Assembly (NCBI GenBank): GCA_036373915.1
Contig: DASUUU010000109.1
Span: 1-64,000, forward strand
Reading direction: 5' to 3'
DNA: 64,000 bases
DNA from: JASLBX01 sp036373915
GTDB lineage: Bacteria > Actinomycetota > Actinomycetes > Jiangellales > Jiangellaceae
Shown here: one piece after another, positions 39,614-48,748 of the stretch
How positions within the stretch are numbered: position 1 is the stretch's first letter
Layout of the letters: each line of letters starts with the position of its first letter
Translations under genes and position numbers: made by a program
The notes under the pieces: model-generated
Told to the model about the DNA's origin: nothing
What the model saw: only the letters and a program-made list of their open reading frames with translations
Database searches by the model: none

Positions 39614-40435
39614 ATGACCGAGACGGAGCCGGCCGTTCCTGGCGGCGCCGAGCCCGCGCTGGACGAGTCGACCCCCGCTACGGCAGCTGAGCGCCGCCCG
39701 CGCCGGGTCCTGCTCAAGCTGTCCGGACAGGTCTTCGGCGGGGGCGCGGTAGGCGTCGACCCGACGGTGGTGAAAGCCGTCGCCGAGCAGATCAGCGAAG
39801 TCGTCCGCAACGGCGTGCAGGTTGCGATCGTGGTCGGCGGCGGCAACTTCTTTCGCGGCGCCGAACTGCACCAATATGGGATGGACCGGGCACGGGCCGA
39901 CTACATGGGCATGCTCGGCACGGTCATGAACTGCCTGGCGCTTCAGGACTTCCTGGAGAAGCAGGGTGTCGACACCCGGGTCCAGACCGCTATCACCATG
40001 GGTCAGGTCGCGGAGCCGTACATCCCGCGGCGGGCCATCCGGCACCTGGAGAAGGGCAGGGTTGTCATCTTCGGTGCCGGCGCGGGCATGCCGTACTTCA
40101 CCACGGACACCGTCGCCGCCCAGCGGGCGCTCGAGATCGGATGTGACCGGCTACTGATGGCCAAGAGCGGCGTGGACGGGGTGTACGAGGACGACCCGCG
40201 CAAGGATCCGACCGCGCGCAAGTTCCACACCATCACCTACACCGACGTGCTGCGCCGCAGGTTGCTCGTCGCCGACCCGGCCGCGTTCAGCCTCTGCATG
40301 GACAACCAGTTGCCGATCGTGGTGTTCGGTCTCGGCCAGGACGGCAGCATCGCGCGGGCGATCCGTGGCGACGCCATCGGCACGCTGGTCGCCGCTGACG
40401 TCGAGACCAGGCTGGTCGACGATGCGCCGGCCTGA
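39614..40435 (+). CDS. pyrH: Uridylate kinase
   Basis: A 273-residue bacterial UMP kinase (amino-acid-kinase fold), forming UDP. RRVLLKLSGQVFGGGAVGVD is the N-terminal phosphate site; VAIVVGGGNFFRGAELHQYG, DYMGMLGTVMNCLALQDFLE, RHLEKGRVVIFGAGAGMPYF and LLMAKSGVDGVYEDDPRKDP follow. About 28 extra residues precede the conserved start, Glu/Pro/Ala-rich; an inner start is not obvious. It lies 64 bases after tsf. Confidence 0.97.
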   Translation: MTETEPAVPGGAEPALDESTPATAAERRPRRVLLKLSGQVFGGGAVGVDPTVVKAVAEQISEVVRNGVQVAIVVGGGNFFRGAELHQYGMDRARADYMGMLGTVMNCLALQDFLEKQGVDTRVQTAITMGQVAEPYIPRRAIRHLEKGRVVIFGAGAGMPYFTTDTVAAQRALEIGCDRLLMAKSGVDGVYEDDPRKDPTARKFHTITYTDVLRRRLLVADPAAFSLCMDNQLPIVVFGLGQDGSIARAIRGDAIGTLVAADVETRLVDDAPA

Positions 40436-40522
40436 TGAGCACCGGCGAGCGCTGGGCGAGTCGAGCGCGTCGCGGTACGGTCACATCGATACGTCAACAA
40501 CTCACGGAACTAGGGAGCCGCG

Positions 40523-41080
40523 GTGATCGACGAGACGCTCCTCGAGGCAGAGGAGAAGATGGAGAAGGCGGTGTCGGTTGCCAAGGAGGACTTTGCTGCG
40601 ATCCGCACTGGACGAGCTCATCCGTCGCTGTTCAACAAGATCATGGTCGACTACTACGGCGCGCCGACACCGGTCAACCAGCTGGCGTCGTTCCATGTGG
40701 TCGACGCCCGGATGATCACTATCCATCCCTTCGACAAGGGATCGCTCTCCGCCATCGAGCGAGCCATCCGTGACTCCGACCTCGGAGTGAACCCCGGCAA
40801 CGACGGCCAGATAATCCGGGTCGCGCTGCCGCAACTGACCGAGGAGCGGCGTCGCGAGTACATCAAGGTGGCCAAACACAAGGCCGAGGAGGCCCGGGTG
40901 TCGATCCGCAACATCCGTCGGCATGCCAAGGAGGCGCTCGAGCACCTGGCCAAGGATGGCGACGCGGGCGAGGACGAGGTCTACCGCGCCGAGAAGCAGC
41001 TGGAGGAGATCACCAAGTCCTACGTCGAGCAGGTGGACGCGCTGCTGGAGCACAAAGAGTCCGAGCTTCTCGAGGTCTGA
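40523..41080 (+). CDS. frr: Ribosome recycling factor
   Basis: A 185-residue RRF that splits post-termination ribosomes with EF-G. It shows IDETLLEAEEKMEKAVSVAK, FAAIRTGRAHPSLFNKIMVD, YYGAPTPVNQLASFHVVDAR, NDGQIIRVALPQLTEERRRE and the C-terminal coiled three-helix bundle. The start is GTG 40523 after AGGGAG. Six bases separate it from cdsA. Confidence 0.98.
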   Translation: MIDETLLEAEEKMEKAVSVAKEDFAAIRTGRAHPSLFNKIMVDYYGAPTPVNQLASFHVVDARMITIHPFDKGSLSAIERAIRDSDLGVNPGNDGQIIRVALPQLTEERRREYIKVAKHKAEEARVSIRNIRRHAKEALEHLAKDGDAGEDEVYRAEKQLEEITKSYVEQVDALLEHKESELLEV

Positions 41081-41086
41081 AACAAC

Positions 41087-42067
41087 GTGACGATCGACGG
41101 GCCGGGGGCCGTGCCCGCACAGGAGTCCACCGGCGGCCGCCGTGGCCGCGCCGGCAGGAAGGCCGGCCGGTCGCGGCCCGAGCCGGCCCCCACGGACCGT
41201 CGCGCCGCGGGCCCGCGTGCCGGGTCGACCCCGGGACGGCGGAGCCCCGGGCGCGCAGGCCGTGACCTGCGCGCGGCCACGCTGGTCGGGATCGTCCTCG
41301 CGATCCTCGTCATCGGCAGCATGGTCGTCTGGAAGCCGGCCTTCGTCGCCCTTGCTTCAGCAGCCATCGTGGTGGCGGTCTGGGAACTCAGCCGTGCCCT
41401 CGGCGAGACCGGTGTGCGAGTACCGGTCGTACCGGTTCTGCTCGGCTCGGTGCTGATGATCGTCGCCGGTTACGTCGGCGGCCCGGAGAGCCTTGCCGTT
41501 GGGCTCGGGCTCACGGCGGTCGCGGTCGTCGTGTGGCGGCTCGGCGAACCCGGGGCGGGCTACCTGAAGGACACGACGGCGGGGCTGTTCGTCGCGGTGT
41601 ACGTGCCGTTCCTGGCCGGGTTCGCGACCGTTCTGCTGCGCCCGGAGGACGGGCATTGGCGCGTGTTGTCGCTGCTCGCCGTTGTCGTCGCGTCGGACAC
41701 AGGGGGATACCTGGCCGGTTCGCTGATGGGACGACACCGGATGGCGCCCACGGTGAGCCCGAAGAAGTCCTGGGAAGGGTTCGCCGGCTCGGTGGTGCTC
41801 GGAACGCTGGTGGGCGTGGCCGCGGTCGTATTCCTGCTGGACGGCCGGTGGTGGGCCGGTGTGGTGTTCGGGGTGGCCGGCGTCATCGCCGCCACTCTGG
41901 GCGACCTGGGTGAATCCATGATCAAGCGAGACTTGGGGATCAAGGACATGAGCGATCTGCTCCCCGGCCACGGTGGCTTGATGGACCGGCTTGATTCGGT
42001 CCTGACGACCGCTCCCGTCGCCTGGATCGTGCTCAATGCGCTCGTGGAGGTCTCGGGAGGAATATGA
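41087..42067 (+). CDS. cdsA: Phosphatidate cytidylyltransferase (CDP-diglyceride synthase)
   Basis: A 326-residue integral membrane enzyme making CDP-diacylglycerol for phospholipid synthesis. A basic, Pro/Arg-rich cytoplasmic extension of about 60 residues precedes several membrane spans (ATLVGIVLAILVIGSMVVWK onward). The family signature appears in MAPTVSPKKSWEGFAGSVVL and GDLGESMIKRDLGIKDMSDL, then LPGHGGLMDRLDS with the metal-binding Asp. GTG start. Confidence 0.95.
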   Translation: MTIDGPGAVPAQESTGGRRGRAGRKAGRSRPEPAPTDRRAAGPRAGSTPGRRSPGRAGRDLRAATLVGIVLAILVIGSMVVWKPAFVALASAAIVVAVWELSRALGETGVRVPVVPVLLGSVLMIVAGYVGGPESLAVGLGLTAVAVVVWRLGEPGAGYLKDTTAGLFVAVYVPFLAGFATVLLRPEDGHWRVLSLLAVVVASDTGGYLAGSLMGRHRMAPTVSPKKSWEGFAGSVVLGTLVGVAAVVFLLDGRWWAGVVFGVAGVIAATLGDLGESMIKRDLGIKDMSDLLPGHGGLMDRLDSVLTTAPVAWIVLNALVEVSGGI

Positions 42068-42100
42068 GCATTCACGCAAGCGTGGGAGGATAGCTCTGCC

Positions 42101-43219
42101 ATGCCGCCCGAAGCAGGACAACTCGCCTTCGCCGCGCCCCGGCGTGCCAAGCCGCCGCGGCACCTCGCCGACCTCGAACCCGCTGAGCGCCGGGCCGCCG
42201 TCGCCGAGCTCGGTGAGCAACCCTTCCGCGCCGACCAGCTCTCGAGGCATTACTTCACCCGCCACACCGCCGACCCCGGTGAGATGACCGACCTGCCGGC
42301 AGGGATCCGGGCGAGCCTGGCCTCCGAACTGCTGCCTACCTTGATCGCCCCAGTGCGGCATGTCGAGTGCGATGGCGGCGCGACCCGCAAGACGCTGTGG
42401 CAGCTGTTCGACGGCGCCCTCGTCGAGAGCGTGCTCATGCGGTACGGGCCAGGTCGCACCACACTCTGCGTGTCGAGCCAGGCCGGCTGCGGTATGAACT
42501 GCCCGTTCTGCGCCACCGGCCAGGCCGGCCTGACCAGAAATCTGTCAGCCGCCGAGATCGTTGAACAGGTCGTGGCGGCGGCCCGCATGTTGCGGCGCGG
42601 CGAGGTCGCCGGCGGGCCCGGCCGAGTGACGAACGTCGTGTTCATGGGCATGGGTGAACCGCTGGCGAACTACGGGGCGGTCATCCGGGCCGTCCGCAGA
42701 ATGATCGACCCCGCCCCATCCGGCCTGGGCCTCAGCCAGCGCGGTGTGACGGTTTCCACCGTGGGGCTCGTGCCGGCCATCGACAAGCTCGCAGCACTCG
42801 GACTGCAAGTGACACTCGCGCTGTCATTGCATGCTCCGGACGACGAGCTCCGCGACGAGCTCGTCCCCATCAACACCAGGTGGAACGTAGCCGAGGCGAT
42901 CGACGCCGCCCGCCGCTACTTCGAGGCGACCGGCCGGCGGGTGTCGATCGAGTACGCGCTCATCCGCGATATCAACGACCAGGCATGGCGGGCGGACCTG
43001 CTCGGCCGGCTGCTGATCGAGCGCGGTCGCGGCTGGGTCCACGTCAATCCGATCCCCCTCAATCCGACACCGGGCTCGAAGTGGACGGCTTCTCGGCCGG
43101 AGGACGAGCGTGCCTTCGTCGCCGCGTTGCAGGCGCATGGTATTCCGGTGACGGTGAGGGACACCCGGGGGCGAGACATTGATGGCGCATGTGGACAATT
43201 GGCCGCACTGGACGCTTAG
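42101..43219 (+). CDS. rlmN: Dual-specificity rRNA/tRNA methyltransferase RlmN
   Basis: A 372-residue radical-SAM enzyme that methylates C2 of A2503 in 23S rRNA and A37 in tRNA. The cluster cysteines are C130, C134 and C137 in CGMNCPFCATGQAG. VTNVVFMGMGEPLANY is the SAM motif, and the methyl-carrying cysteine is C364 in DGACGQLAA. GVTVSTVGLVPAIDKLA and SLHAPDDELRDELVPIN complete the family pattern. It lies 33 bases after cdsA. Confidence 0.96.
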   Translation: MPPEAGQLAFAAPRRAKPPRHLADLEPAERRAAVAELGEQPFRADQLSRHYFTRHTADPGEMTDLPAGIRASLASELLPTLIAPVRHVECDGGATRKTLWQLFDGALVESVLMRYGPGRTTLCVSSQAGCGMNCPFCATGQAGLTRNLSAAEIVEQVVAAARMLRRGEVAGGPGRVTNVVFMGMGEPLANYGAVIRAVRRMIDPAPSGLGLSQRGVTVSTVGLVPAIDKLAALGLQVTLALSLHAPDDELRDELVPINTRWNVAEAIDAARRYFEATGRRVSIEYALIRDINDQAWRADLLGRLLIERGRGWVHVNPIPLNPTPGSKWTASRPEDERAFVAALQAHGIPVTVRDTRGRDIDGACGQLAALDA

Positions 43220-43258
43220 TATTTGGCAGCCCTCGTTGAGAAAGGAGAGTGATACCTG

Positions 43259-44314
43259 GTGGCCGTCAGCCGCGACCCTGCGTTCCGGACCGTCCGGATG
43301 CGGGAGTCCTACGACCTCGACGCGGTCGATGACTTCGTCGACCGGGTGATCGACGCCCTCGAGGGCAGGCCAGGAGGGCGCTCGATCACACCTGAGAAGA
43401 TCGAGGCGCAGGAGTTCAAGGTGGTCCGCCTTCGCGAGGGCTATTCCATGGACGATGTGGACGACTGGCTCGACGAGGCGGCGGCGGAGTTGCGCCGCAT
43501 CCGCGCGTCGGGCGGTACTCGTCGTCCTCCTGCGCGCCAGGAACCCGCCCGCGCTGAACCGTCGTACGAGCAGGTGGGTGCACCGACGAGCGCGTATGGC
43601 GGGCCACCGGCCGCGCCGCCGCCTCCTGTCGCCTACCCGATGCCCGAGCCGCAGCCGTATCACGACTCCGGTTACCTCACACCGCACCAGGCCGACACCG
43701 GCTACCACCAGGCCGACACCGGCTACCACCAAGCGGACACCGGCTACCACCAGGCCGACACCGGCTACCACCAGGCCGATACCGGCTACCAGCACCAGCC
43801 TGGTGTCGATACCGCCTTCCACCAGCTCGACCCCGCGCTGCGGCAGCTGGATCCGTCGTTCCGGCAATCCAGCGGTGCGGCCCCCGAGGCCGATCGGCCC
43901 GTCACGCAGGTGTCGACGCCGACCACCGGGCTCCATCACCTTGAGGTCTGGGTGCGCGACCTGGAGGTGGGCGTGAAGTCGTTCGGATGGCTCTTCGAGC
44001 GGCTCGGTTGGACGCTGTTCCAGGCCTGGGACAACGGGCGGTCGTGGCAGGCACCGGGCGACGGGCCATACGTGGTGATCGAGCGTTCGCCGGACATAAC
44101 GTGGGTGCAGTACGACCGCAAGGCGCCCGGGCTCAACCACCTGGCGCTGGCCGTTCCCGAACGCTGGATGGTCGACCGCATCGTGTCGGAGGCCGCGACC
44201 TACGGCTGGCGGCTGCTGTTCGCTGACCGCCACCCGTACGCCGGGGGCAGCCAGCACTACGCGGCCTACCTTGAGAACGAAGAAGGTTTCGAGGTCGAAG
44301 TCGTCGCACCCTGA
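43259..44314 (+). CDS. DivIVA-domain / VOC-domain fusion protein
   Basis: A 351-residue protein with three parts. Residues 1 to about 85 hold two copies of the DivIVA N-terminal motif (FRTVRMRESYDLDAVDDFVD and FKVVRLREGYSMDDVDDWLD), each a short Arg-Tyr-Asp block like those that target DivIVA/Wag31 to curved membrane. Residues about 100-220 are a Pro/Tyr/Gln-rich linker with five HQADTGY repeats. Residues 222-351 are a glyoxalase-fold VOC domain (TGLHHLEVWVRDLEVGVKSF, LNHLALAVPERWMVDRIV, AAYLENEEGFEVEVVAP). I know no characterised protein with this order. A polar or septal glyoxalase-like sensor or enzyme is one idea. GTG start after AAGGAGAG. Confidence 0.85.
   Translation: MAVSRDPAFRTVRMRESYDLDAVDDFVDRVIDALEGRPGGRSITPEKIEAQEFKVVRLREGYSMDDVDDWLDEAAAELRRIRASGGTRRPPARQEPARAEPSYEQVGAPTSAYGGPPAAPPPPVAYPMPEPQPYHDSGYLTPHQADTGYHQADTGYHQADTGYHQADTGYHQADTGYQHQPGVDTAFHQLDPALRQLDPSFRQSSGAAPEADRPVTQVSTPTTGLHHLEVWVRDLEVGVKSFGWLFERLGWTLFQAWDNGRSWQAPGDGPYVVIERSPDITWVQYDRKAPGLNHLALAVPERWMVDRIVSEAATYGWRLLFADRHPYAGGSQHYAAYLENEEGFEVEVVAP
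43685..43789 (+). repeat. Five tandem 21-base coding repeats
   Basis: Five near-identical 21-base units encode HQADTGY five times in the linker of the DivIVA-VOC protein. They differ at a few third positions. Degenerate relatives (HQLDPAL, RQLDPSF) follow. Copy number may vary between strains by slippage. Confidence 0.95.
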
Positions 44315-44421
44315 CGATCTCGATCGGTCGGAGACCCACTTCGGCGTTCGATGTCTGCAATGATTCAGCACAGGGCCACGTACTCGTTCCGACGGCGCCC
44401 GCGCCGGCGTAAGGAGGCCAC

Positions 44422-45651
44422 ATGGCGGTTGATCATCGAGTCCTGGGCATCGTGCTGGCGGGGGGCGCAGGCAAGCGGCTGATGCCGTTGACCGCCGACC
44501 GCGCGAAACCGGCGGTCCCTTTCGGTGGTGCCTACCGTCTGATCGACTTCGTCCTTTCGAACCTGGTCAACGGCGGCATCCACCGGCTCTGCGTGCTCAC
44601 CCAGTACAAGTCCCACTCGCTCGACCGGCACATCAGCCTCACCTGGCGGCTGTCCGCGGCGCTCGGACACTACGTCACACCGGTCCCTGCCCAGCAGCGC
44701 CGCGGTCCGTCCTGGTACCAGGGAAGTGCCGACGCGATCTACCAGAGCTTCAACCTCATCCACGACGAGTCGCCCGACTACGTCGTGGTGTTCGGGGCCG
44801 ATCACGTGTACCGGATGGATCCCCGGCAGATGGTCGAGCAGCACGTGGCCGGCGGGGCAGGCGTCACCGTCGCCGGCATCCGGGTTCCGCGCGAGCAGGC
44901 CACCGCCTTCGGCGTCATCGACACCAGAGACGGCGTGTCCATCTCCGGTTTCCTGGAGAAACCTAGCGAGCCGCCCGGGCTGCCGGACAATCCCGACCAG
45001 ACCTACGCGTCGATGGGCAACTACATCTTCACGACCGAGACACTGATATCGGCGCTGACCGAGGACGCGGGCGACGACGCGTCCAAGCACGATGTCGGTG
45101 GCGACATCATCCCGAAGCTCGTCGACAAGGGCGAGGCCCAGGTGTACGACTTCGACACGAACGTGGTGCCGGGCGAGACAACCCGCGATCACGGCTACTG
45201 GAGGGATGTCGGGACGATCGACGCCTATTACGATGCGCACCTGGACCTGATCTCGGTACAACCGATCTTCAACCTGTACAACCAGCACTGGCCGGTCCTT
45301 GGGCCGCATTCACAGCGCCCCCCGGCAAAGTTCGTCGCCGGCGGCGTGGCGACCAACTCGATGGTGTGCGCCGGGTCGATCGTCTCCGCCCAGGTCACGG
45401 ACTCGGTGTTGGCGACCGACGTGACGGTCGACGAGGGCGCGGTCGTCCAGGCGTCGGTTCTGCTCGACGGCGTGCGGGTGGGCCGTGGAGCGGTCGTCAG
45501 GCGCGCCATCCTGGACAAGAACGTCCAGGTGCCCGAGGGCGCGCACATCGGTGTGGACCTTGAGCACGACCGGCGGCACTACCACGTCAGCCCGTCGGGG
45601 GTCGTCGTCCTCGGAAAGGGCCAGAGCGTCTTTTCGCCCACACCTCGTTGA
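44422..45651 (+). CDS. glgC: Glucose-1-phosphate adenylyltransferase
   Basis: A 409-residue ADP-glucose pyrophosphorylase supplying ADP-glucose for glycogen or maltose-1-phosphate synthesis. LGIVLAGGAGKRLMPLTADR is the nucleotide site; AKPAVPFGGAYRLIDFVLSN, YQGSADAIYQSFNLIHDESP, VVVFGADHVYRMDPRQMVEQ and YWRDVGTIDAYYDAHLDL follow, with a C-terminal left-handed helix. AAGGAGG precedes the ATG. Its stop TGA is the first three bases of the inverted repeat that separates it from convergent glgA. Confidence 0.97.
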   Translation: MAVDHRVLGIVLAGGAGKRLMPLTADRAKPAVPFGGAYRLIDFVLSNLVNGGIHRLCVLTQYKSHSLDRHISLTWRLSAALGHYVTPVPAQQRRGPSWYQGSADAIYQSFNLIHDESPDYVVVFGADHVYRMDPRQMVEQHVAGGAGVTVAGIRVPREQATAFGVIDTRDGVSISGFLEKPSEPPGLPDNPDQTYASMGNYIFTTETLISALTEDAGDDASKHDVGGDIIPKLVDKGEAQVYDFDTNVVPGETTRDHGYWRDVGTIDAYYDAHLDLISVQPIFNLYNQHWPVLGPHSQRPPAKFVAGGVATNSMVCAGSIVSAQVTDSVLATDVTVDEGAVVQASVLLDGVRVGRGAVVRRAILDKNVQVPEGAHIGVDLEHDRRHYHVSPSGVVVLGKGQSVFSPTPR

Positions 45652-45744
45652 TCATGCAATTCAGGTGCGACACGCCGTAATGTCCGTTTTGAGGGCTTGC
45701 GCAAGTCGGGCATATCGGCGTGTCGCACCAGAATTGCATGATCA
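45649..45744. repeat. Intergenic inverted repeat, copy 2 of the covarying hairpin family; supplies both stop codons
   Basis: Arms of 29 bases (45649-45677 and 45716-45744), one mismatch, 38-base centre. It fills the whole space between convergent glgC and glgA: the TGA of TGATCA at each end is the stop codon of the neighbouring gene. Ends and inner boundary equal those of the copy at 14657-14758, while the nine-base mid-arm block differs with compensating changes. It likely serves as a two-way terminator. Confidence 0.9.
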
Positions 45745-46923
45745 GCGCAGGGATTGGTAGAGCTTCAGGGTCTCACGGGCGATCTCCGTCCACGAGAAGA
45801 CGTTGACGGCGCGGGAGCGCCCTGCCTCGCCCATCCGGGCGGCGAGCGCCGGGTCCGCCAGTACGGTGTTGATCGCCGAAGCCAGATCCGCCACGAACCG
45901 CTCGGGATCGGCGGGCGTGCCGGTGCCGTCGGTCGCCTGCTCGACCGGCACCAGCAGCCCGGTGACCTCGTGGTCCACCACCTCGGGAATGCCGCCGGTC
46001 GCCGTGGCCACAACGGCCGCCTGGCATGCCATCGCCTCCAGGTTGACGATTCCCATCGGCTCGTAGATCGACGGGCAGACGAAGACGGTGGCGTGGCTCA
46101 GAATCTGGACGACGCTCGCCCTGGGCAGCATCTCGGAGATCCACACGACACCGTGGCGTTCCTCCCGGAGCATGCCCACGAGGCTTTCGACTTCGGCGGC
46201 GATCTCCGGTGTGTCGGGCGCTCCAGCGCAGAGGACGAGTTGAGCGTCCGGCAGTAGCGACCGGCCCGCCCGGAGCAGGTACGGCAGCCCCTTCTGCCTG
46301 GTGATCCGGCCGACGAAGACAACGGACGGCCGGTCCGGGTCGATCCCGTACCGATGCAGCACGTCGGTGGCCGGGTCGGGGGCGTACTCGGCGGTGTCGA
46401 TGCCGTTGTGGATCACTGCCACGCGGTCCGGGTCGATGTCCGGGTAGCAGCGCAGTACGTCGGATCGCATGCCGCCGGACACGGCGATGATCGCGTCGGC
46501 GTCCTGCATCGCGCTTCGCTCGCACCACGACGAAAGCGCGTAGCCGCCGCCGAGTTGCTCCGCCTTCCACGGCCGCAGCGGCTCGAGGCTGTGCGCGGTG
46601 ATGACATGCGGCACGTCGTGCAGCATCGCGGCCACGTGGCCGGCAAGGTTGGCGTACCAGGTGTGGCTGTGCACGACGTCGGCACCGGAGCAATCGACCG
46701 CCATCGTCAGGTCGGTGCCCATAACCTGAACCGCCTGGTTGGCCGCTACGAGGTCCGACGGGGTCTGGTAGGCCGTGACGCCGGGCTCGCTCCGCGACTC
46801 GCCGAAACAGCGGACATACAGGTCGGCGAGCCCGCGTAGCTCGCGAGCAAGGTACTCCACATGGACACCGGCGCCGCCGTAGACGTCGGGTGGGTACTCC
46901 CTGGTAAGCAGGTCGACCCGCAT
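45742..46923 (-). CDS. glgA: GT4-family glycogen synthase / maltose-1-phosphate synthase (GlgA/GlgM)
   Basis: A 393-residue glycosyltransferase of the actinobacterial type. It starts MRVDLLTREYPPDVYGGAGV; HVITAHSLEPLRPWKAEQLG and NGIDTAEYAPDPATDVLHRY lie in the acceptor and linker regions, VVFVGRITRQKGLPYLLRAG and CPSIYEPMGIVNLEAMACQA (EPMGIVNLE) in the ADP-glucose site. The mycobacterial homologue next to glgC makes alpha-maltose-1-phosphate from ADP-glucose and glucose-1-phosphate (GlgM), so that activity is at least as likely as classical glycogen synthase. It follows glpD after five bases. Confidence 0.92.
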   Translation of the reverse strand: MRVDLLTREYPPDVYGGAGVHVEYLARELRGLADLYVRCFGESRSEPGVTAYQTPSDLVAANQAVQVMGTDLTMAVDCSGADVVHSHTWYANLAGHVAAMLHDVPHVITAHSLEPLRPWKAEQLGGGYALSSWCERSAMQDADAIIAVSGGMRSDVLRCYPDIDPDRVAVIHNGIDTAEYAPDPATDVLHRYGIDPDRPSVVFVGRITRQKGLPYLLRAGRSLLPDAQLVLCAGAPDTPEIAAEVESLVGMLREERHGVVWISEMLPRASVVQILSHATVFVCPSIYEPMGIVNLEAMACQAAVVATATGGIPEVVDHEVTGLLVPVEQATDGTGTPADPERFVADLASAINTVLADPALAARMGEAGRSRAVNVFSWTEIARETLKLYQSLR

Positions 46924-46928
46924 CGTGA

Positions 46929-48650
46929 TCAGGACAGTGCGCGGCCGACGGCGAGGTGACGGGTGTCCGGCGCGGCGACCCGTTCGGCGTCGGCGGCGGT
47001 GTCGTCCGGCTGCTTCTGCGACCGTCGCTCGGCTTCCACCCGGGCGTGGTAAGCATCGACCTCGGCTTTGGTCCGGCTCTCGTCCCACCCGAGCAGCGGC
47101 CCGGCCACCGCGGCCGCGGCCTCGGCGGACTCGGTGCCGCGATGCGGGGTCTCGATGGAGATCCGTGTGCGCCGGGCGAGCAGGTCGTCCAGGTGCAGGG
47201 CGCCCTCATGGGTGACGGCGTAGTGGATCTCGGCCAGCAGGTACTCCTCCGCGCCTGGAATGGGCTCGAGCAGCGACGGATCGTCCTCGGCCGGGCGCAG
47301 GACCTCCTCGGCCATCGAGCCGTACCGGTTGAGCAGGTGCCGCATCTTCCACACCGGTAGGTGGTGCTCCTGGGCGAGTGTGACGATCTGGTTGGTCAAC
47401 GCCAGGTAGCCCTCGGCTCCGAGCAACGACGTGTACTCGGTGACGCTGCGCGGAACCGGCCGGCCGATATCGATGATCGACGCGTCGACGGCGTCGGCCG
47501 CCATCACGCGGTAGGTGGTGTACTTGCCGCCCGCGATCGATATCAGGCCCGGCTGCGGGCGTGCGACGGCGTGCTCACGGGACAACTGGGAGGTGTTCTC
47601 GGACTCGCCGGCGAGCAGCGGCCGCAGCCCCGCGTACACGCCCTGGATGTCGTCGTGGGTCAGCGGGACGTTCAGCACCCGGTTGACATTCTCCAGGATG
47701 TAGTCGATGTCGGATTTGCTCGCCGCCGGGTGCACCTTGTCGAGCGACCAGTCAGTGTCCGTCGTGCCGATGATCCAGTGCGTTCCCCACGGGATGACGA
47801 ACAACACGGACTTTTCGGTGCGCAGGATCAGGCCGACCTCGGAGTTGATTCGATCGCGGGCGACCACGATGTGCACCCCTTTGGACGCCCGCACGTGGAA
47901 CCGGCCGCGGCCCCCGGCGAGGGACTGGATGTCATCGGTCCACACGCCGGTGCAGTTGATCACCGCGTTCGTCGAAACCTGGATCTGCTGGTTTGTCTCG
48001 ACGTCCCTGATCTTGGCGCCGACGATGCGTTCGCCGGCGTGCACGAACTCGACGACCTCGGCCGAGTTGAGCACCGTCGCTCCGTACGCGGCCGCCGTCC
48101 GTGCCGTCGTCAGTGTGTGCCGGGCATCGTCGGCCTGCGCGTCGTAGTAGCGGATCGCTCCGGTCAACGCGTCCGGACGCAGAGCCGGGCACAACTTGCG
48201 GGCGCCGGTACGGGTGTACTGGCGGTGACGCGGTACCGAGCGGTTACCGGCCATGGTGTCGTACAGCAGCATCCCCGCCCCGACGTAAGGGCGCTCCCAG
48301 AGATGGTGGGTGAGCGGGTAGAGGAACGGCACCGGCTTGACCAGGTGGGGTGCGATCCTGGTGAGCATCAGCTCGCGCTCCTTGAGCGCCTCGCGGACCA
48401 GGCCGAAGTTGAACTGCTCGAGGTACCGCAGGCCGCCGTGGAACAGCTTCGACGAACGGGACGACGTGCCGGACGCGAAGTCGCGGGCCTCGACCAGCGC
48501 GACCCGTAGACCGCGGGTCGCCGCGTCGAGCGCTGTTCCTGCCCCCGTCACCCCTCCGCCTACGACGAGCACGTCGAGTTCGGCACCGTCGAGTGCCTTC
48601 CACGCCTCGGCCCGCTGCTGAGGTCCGAGTTGCGGATTGCCCTGGGCCAT
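46929..48650 (-). CDS. glpD: Aerobic glycerol-3-phosphate dehydrogenase
   Basis: A 573-residue FAD enzyme oxidising sn-glycerol-3-phosphate to dihydroxyacetone phosphate at the membrane, feeding quinones. DVLVVGGGVTGAGTALDAAT is the FAD site; ASGTSSRSSKLFHGGLRYLE and VIPWGTHWIIGTTDTDWSLD are family signatures; a C-terminal helical domain (YLLAEIHYAVTHEGALHLDD, then LLARRTRISIE) closes it. Length is normal. It forms a two-gene unit with glgA and is divergent from gabD. Confidence 0.96.
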   Translation of the reverse strand: MAQGNPQLGPQQRAEAWKALDGAELDVLVVGGGVTGAGTALDAATRGLRVALVEARDFASGTSSRSSKLFHGGLRYLEQFNFGLVREALKERELMLTRIAPHLVKPVPFLYPLTHHLWERPYVGAGMLLYDTMAGNRSVPRHRQYTRTGARKLCPALRPDALTGAIRYYDAQADDARHTLTTARTAAAYGATVLNSAEVVEFVHAGERIVGAKIRDVETNQQIQVSTNAVINCTGVWTDDIQSLAGGRGRFHVRASKGVHIVVARDRINSEVGLILRTEKSVLFVIPWGTHWIIGTTDTDWSLDKVHPAASKSDIDYILENVNRVLNVPLTHDDIQGVYAGLRPLLAGESENTSQLSREHAVARPQPGLISIAGGKYTTYRVMAADAVDASIIDIGRPVPRSVTEYTSLLGAEGYLALTNQIVTLAQEHHLPVWKMRHLLNRYGSMAEEVLRPAEDDPSLLEPIPGAEEYLLAEIHYAVTHEGALHLDDLLARRTRISIETPHRGTESAEAAAAVAGPLLGWDESRTKAEVDAYHARVEAERRSQKQPDDTAADAERVAAPDTRHLAVGRALS

Positions 48651-48748
48651 CGAACCCTCCCGTCATCCGAAGCCGCCTCTGCCGCCAGCCTAGGTGAAAC
48701 ACGTGGCTCGGATGCGTTAACGGTGCGGCCGCATGGTAAGCAAGGTTC

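Noticed and set aside
43685..43789. CRISPR-like regular repeats
   Set aside because: The units are contiguous without spacers, in frame, and encode the HQADTGY peptide; no cas genes are present.
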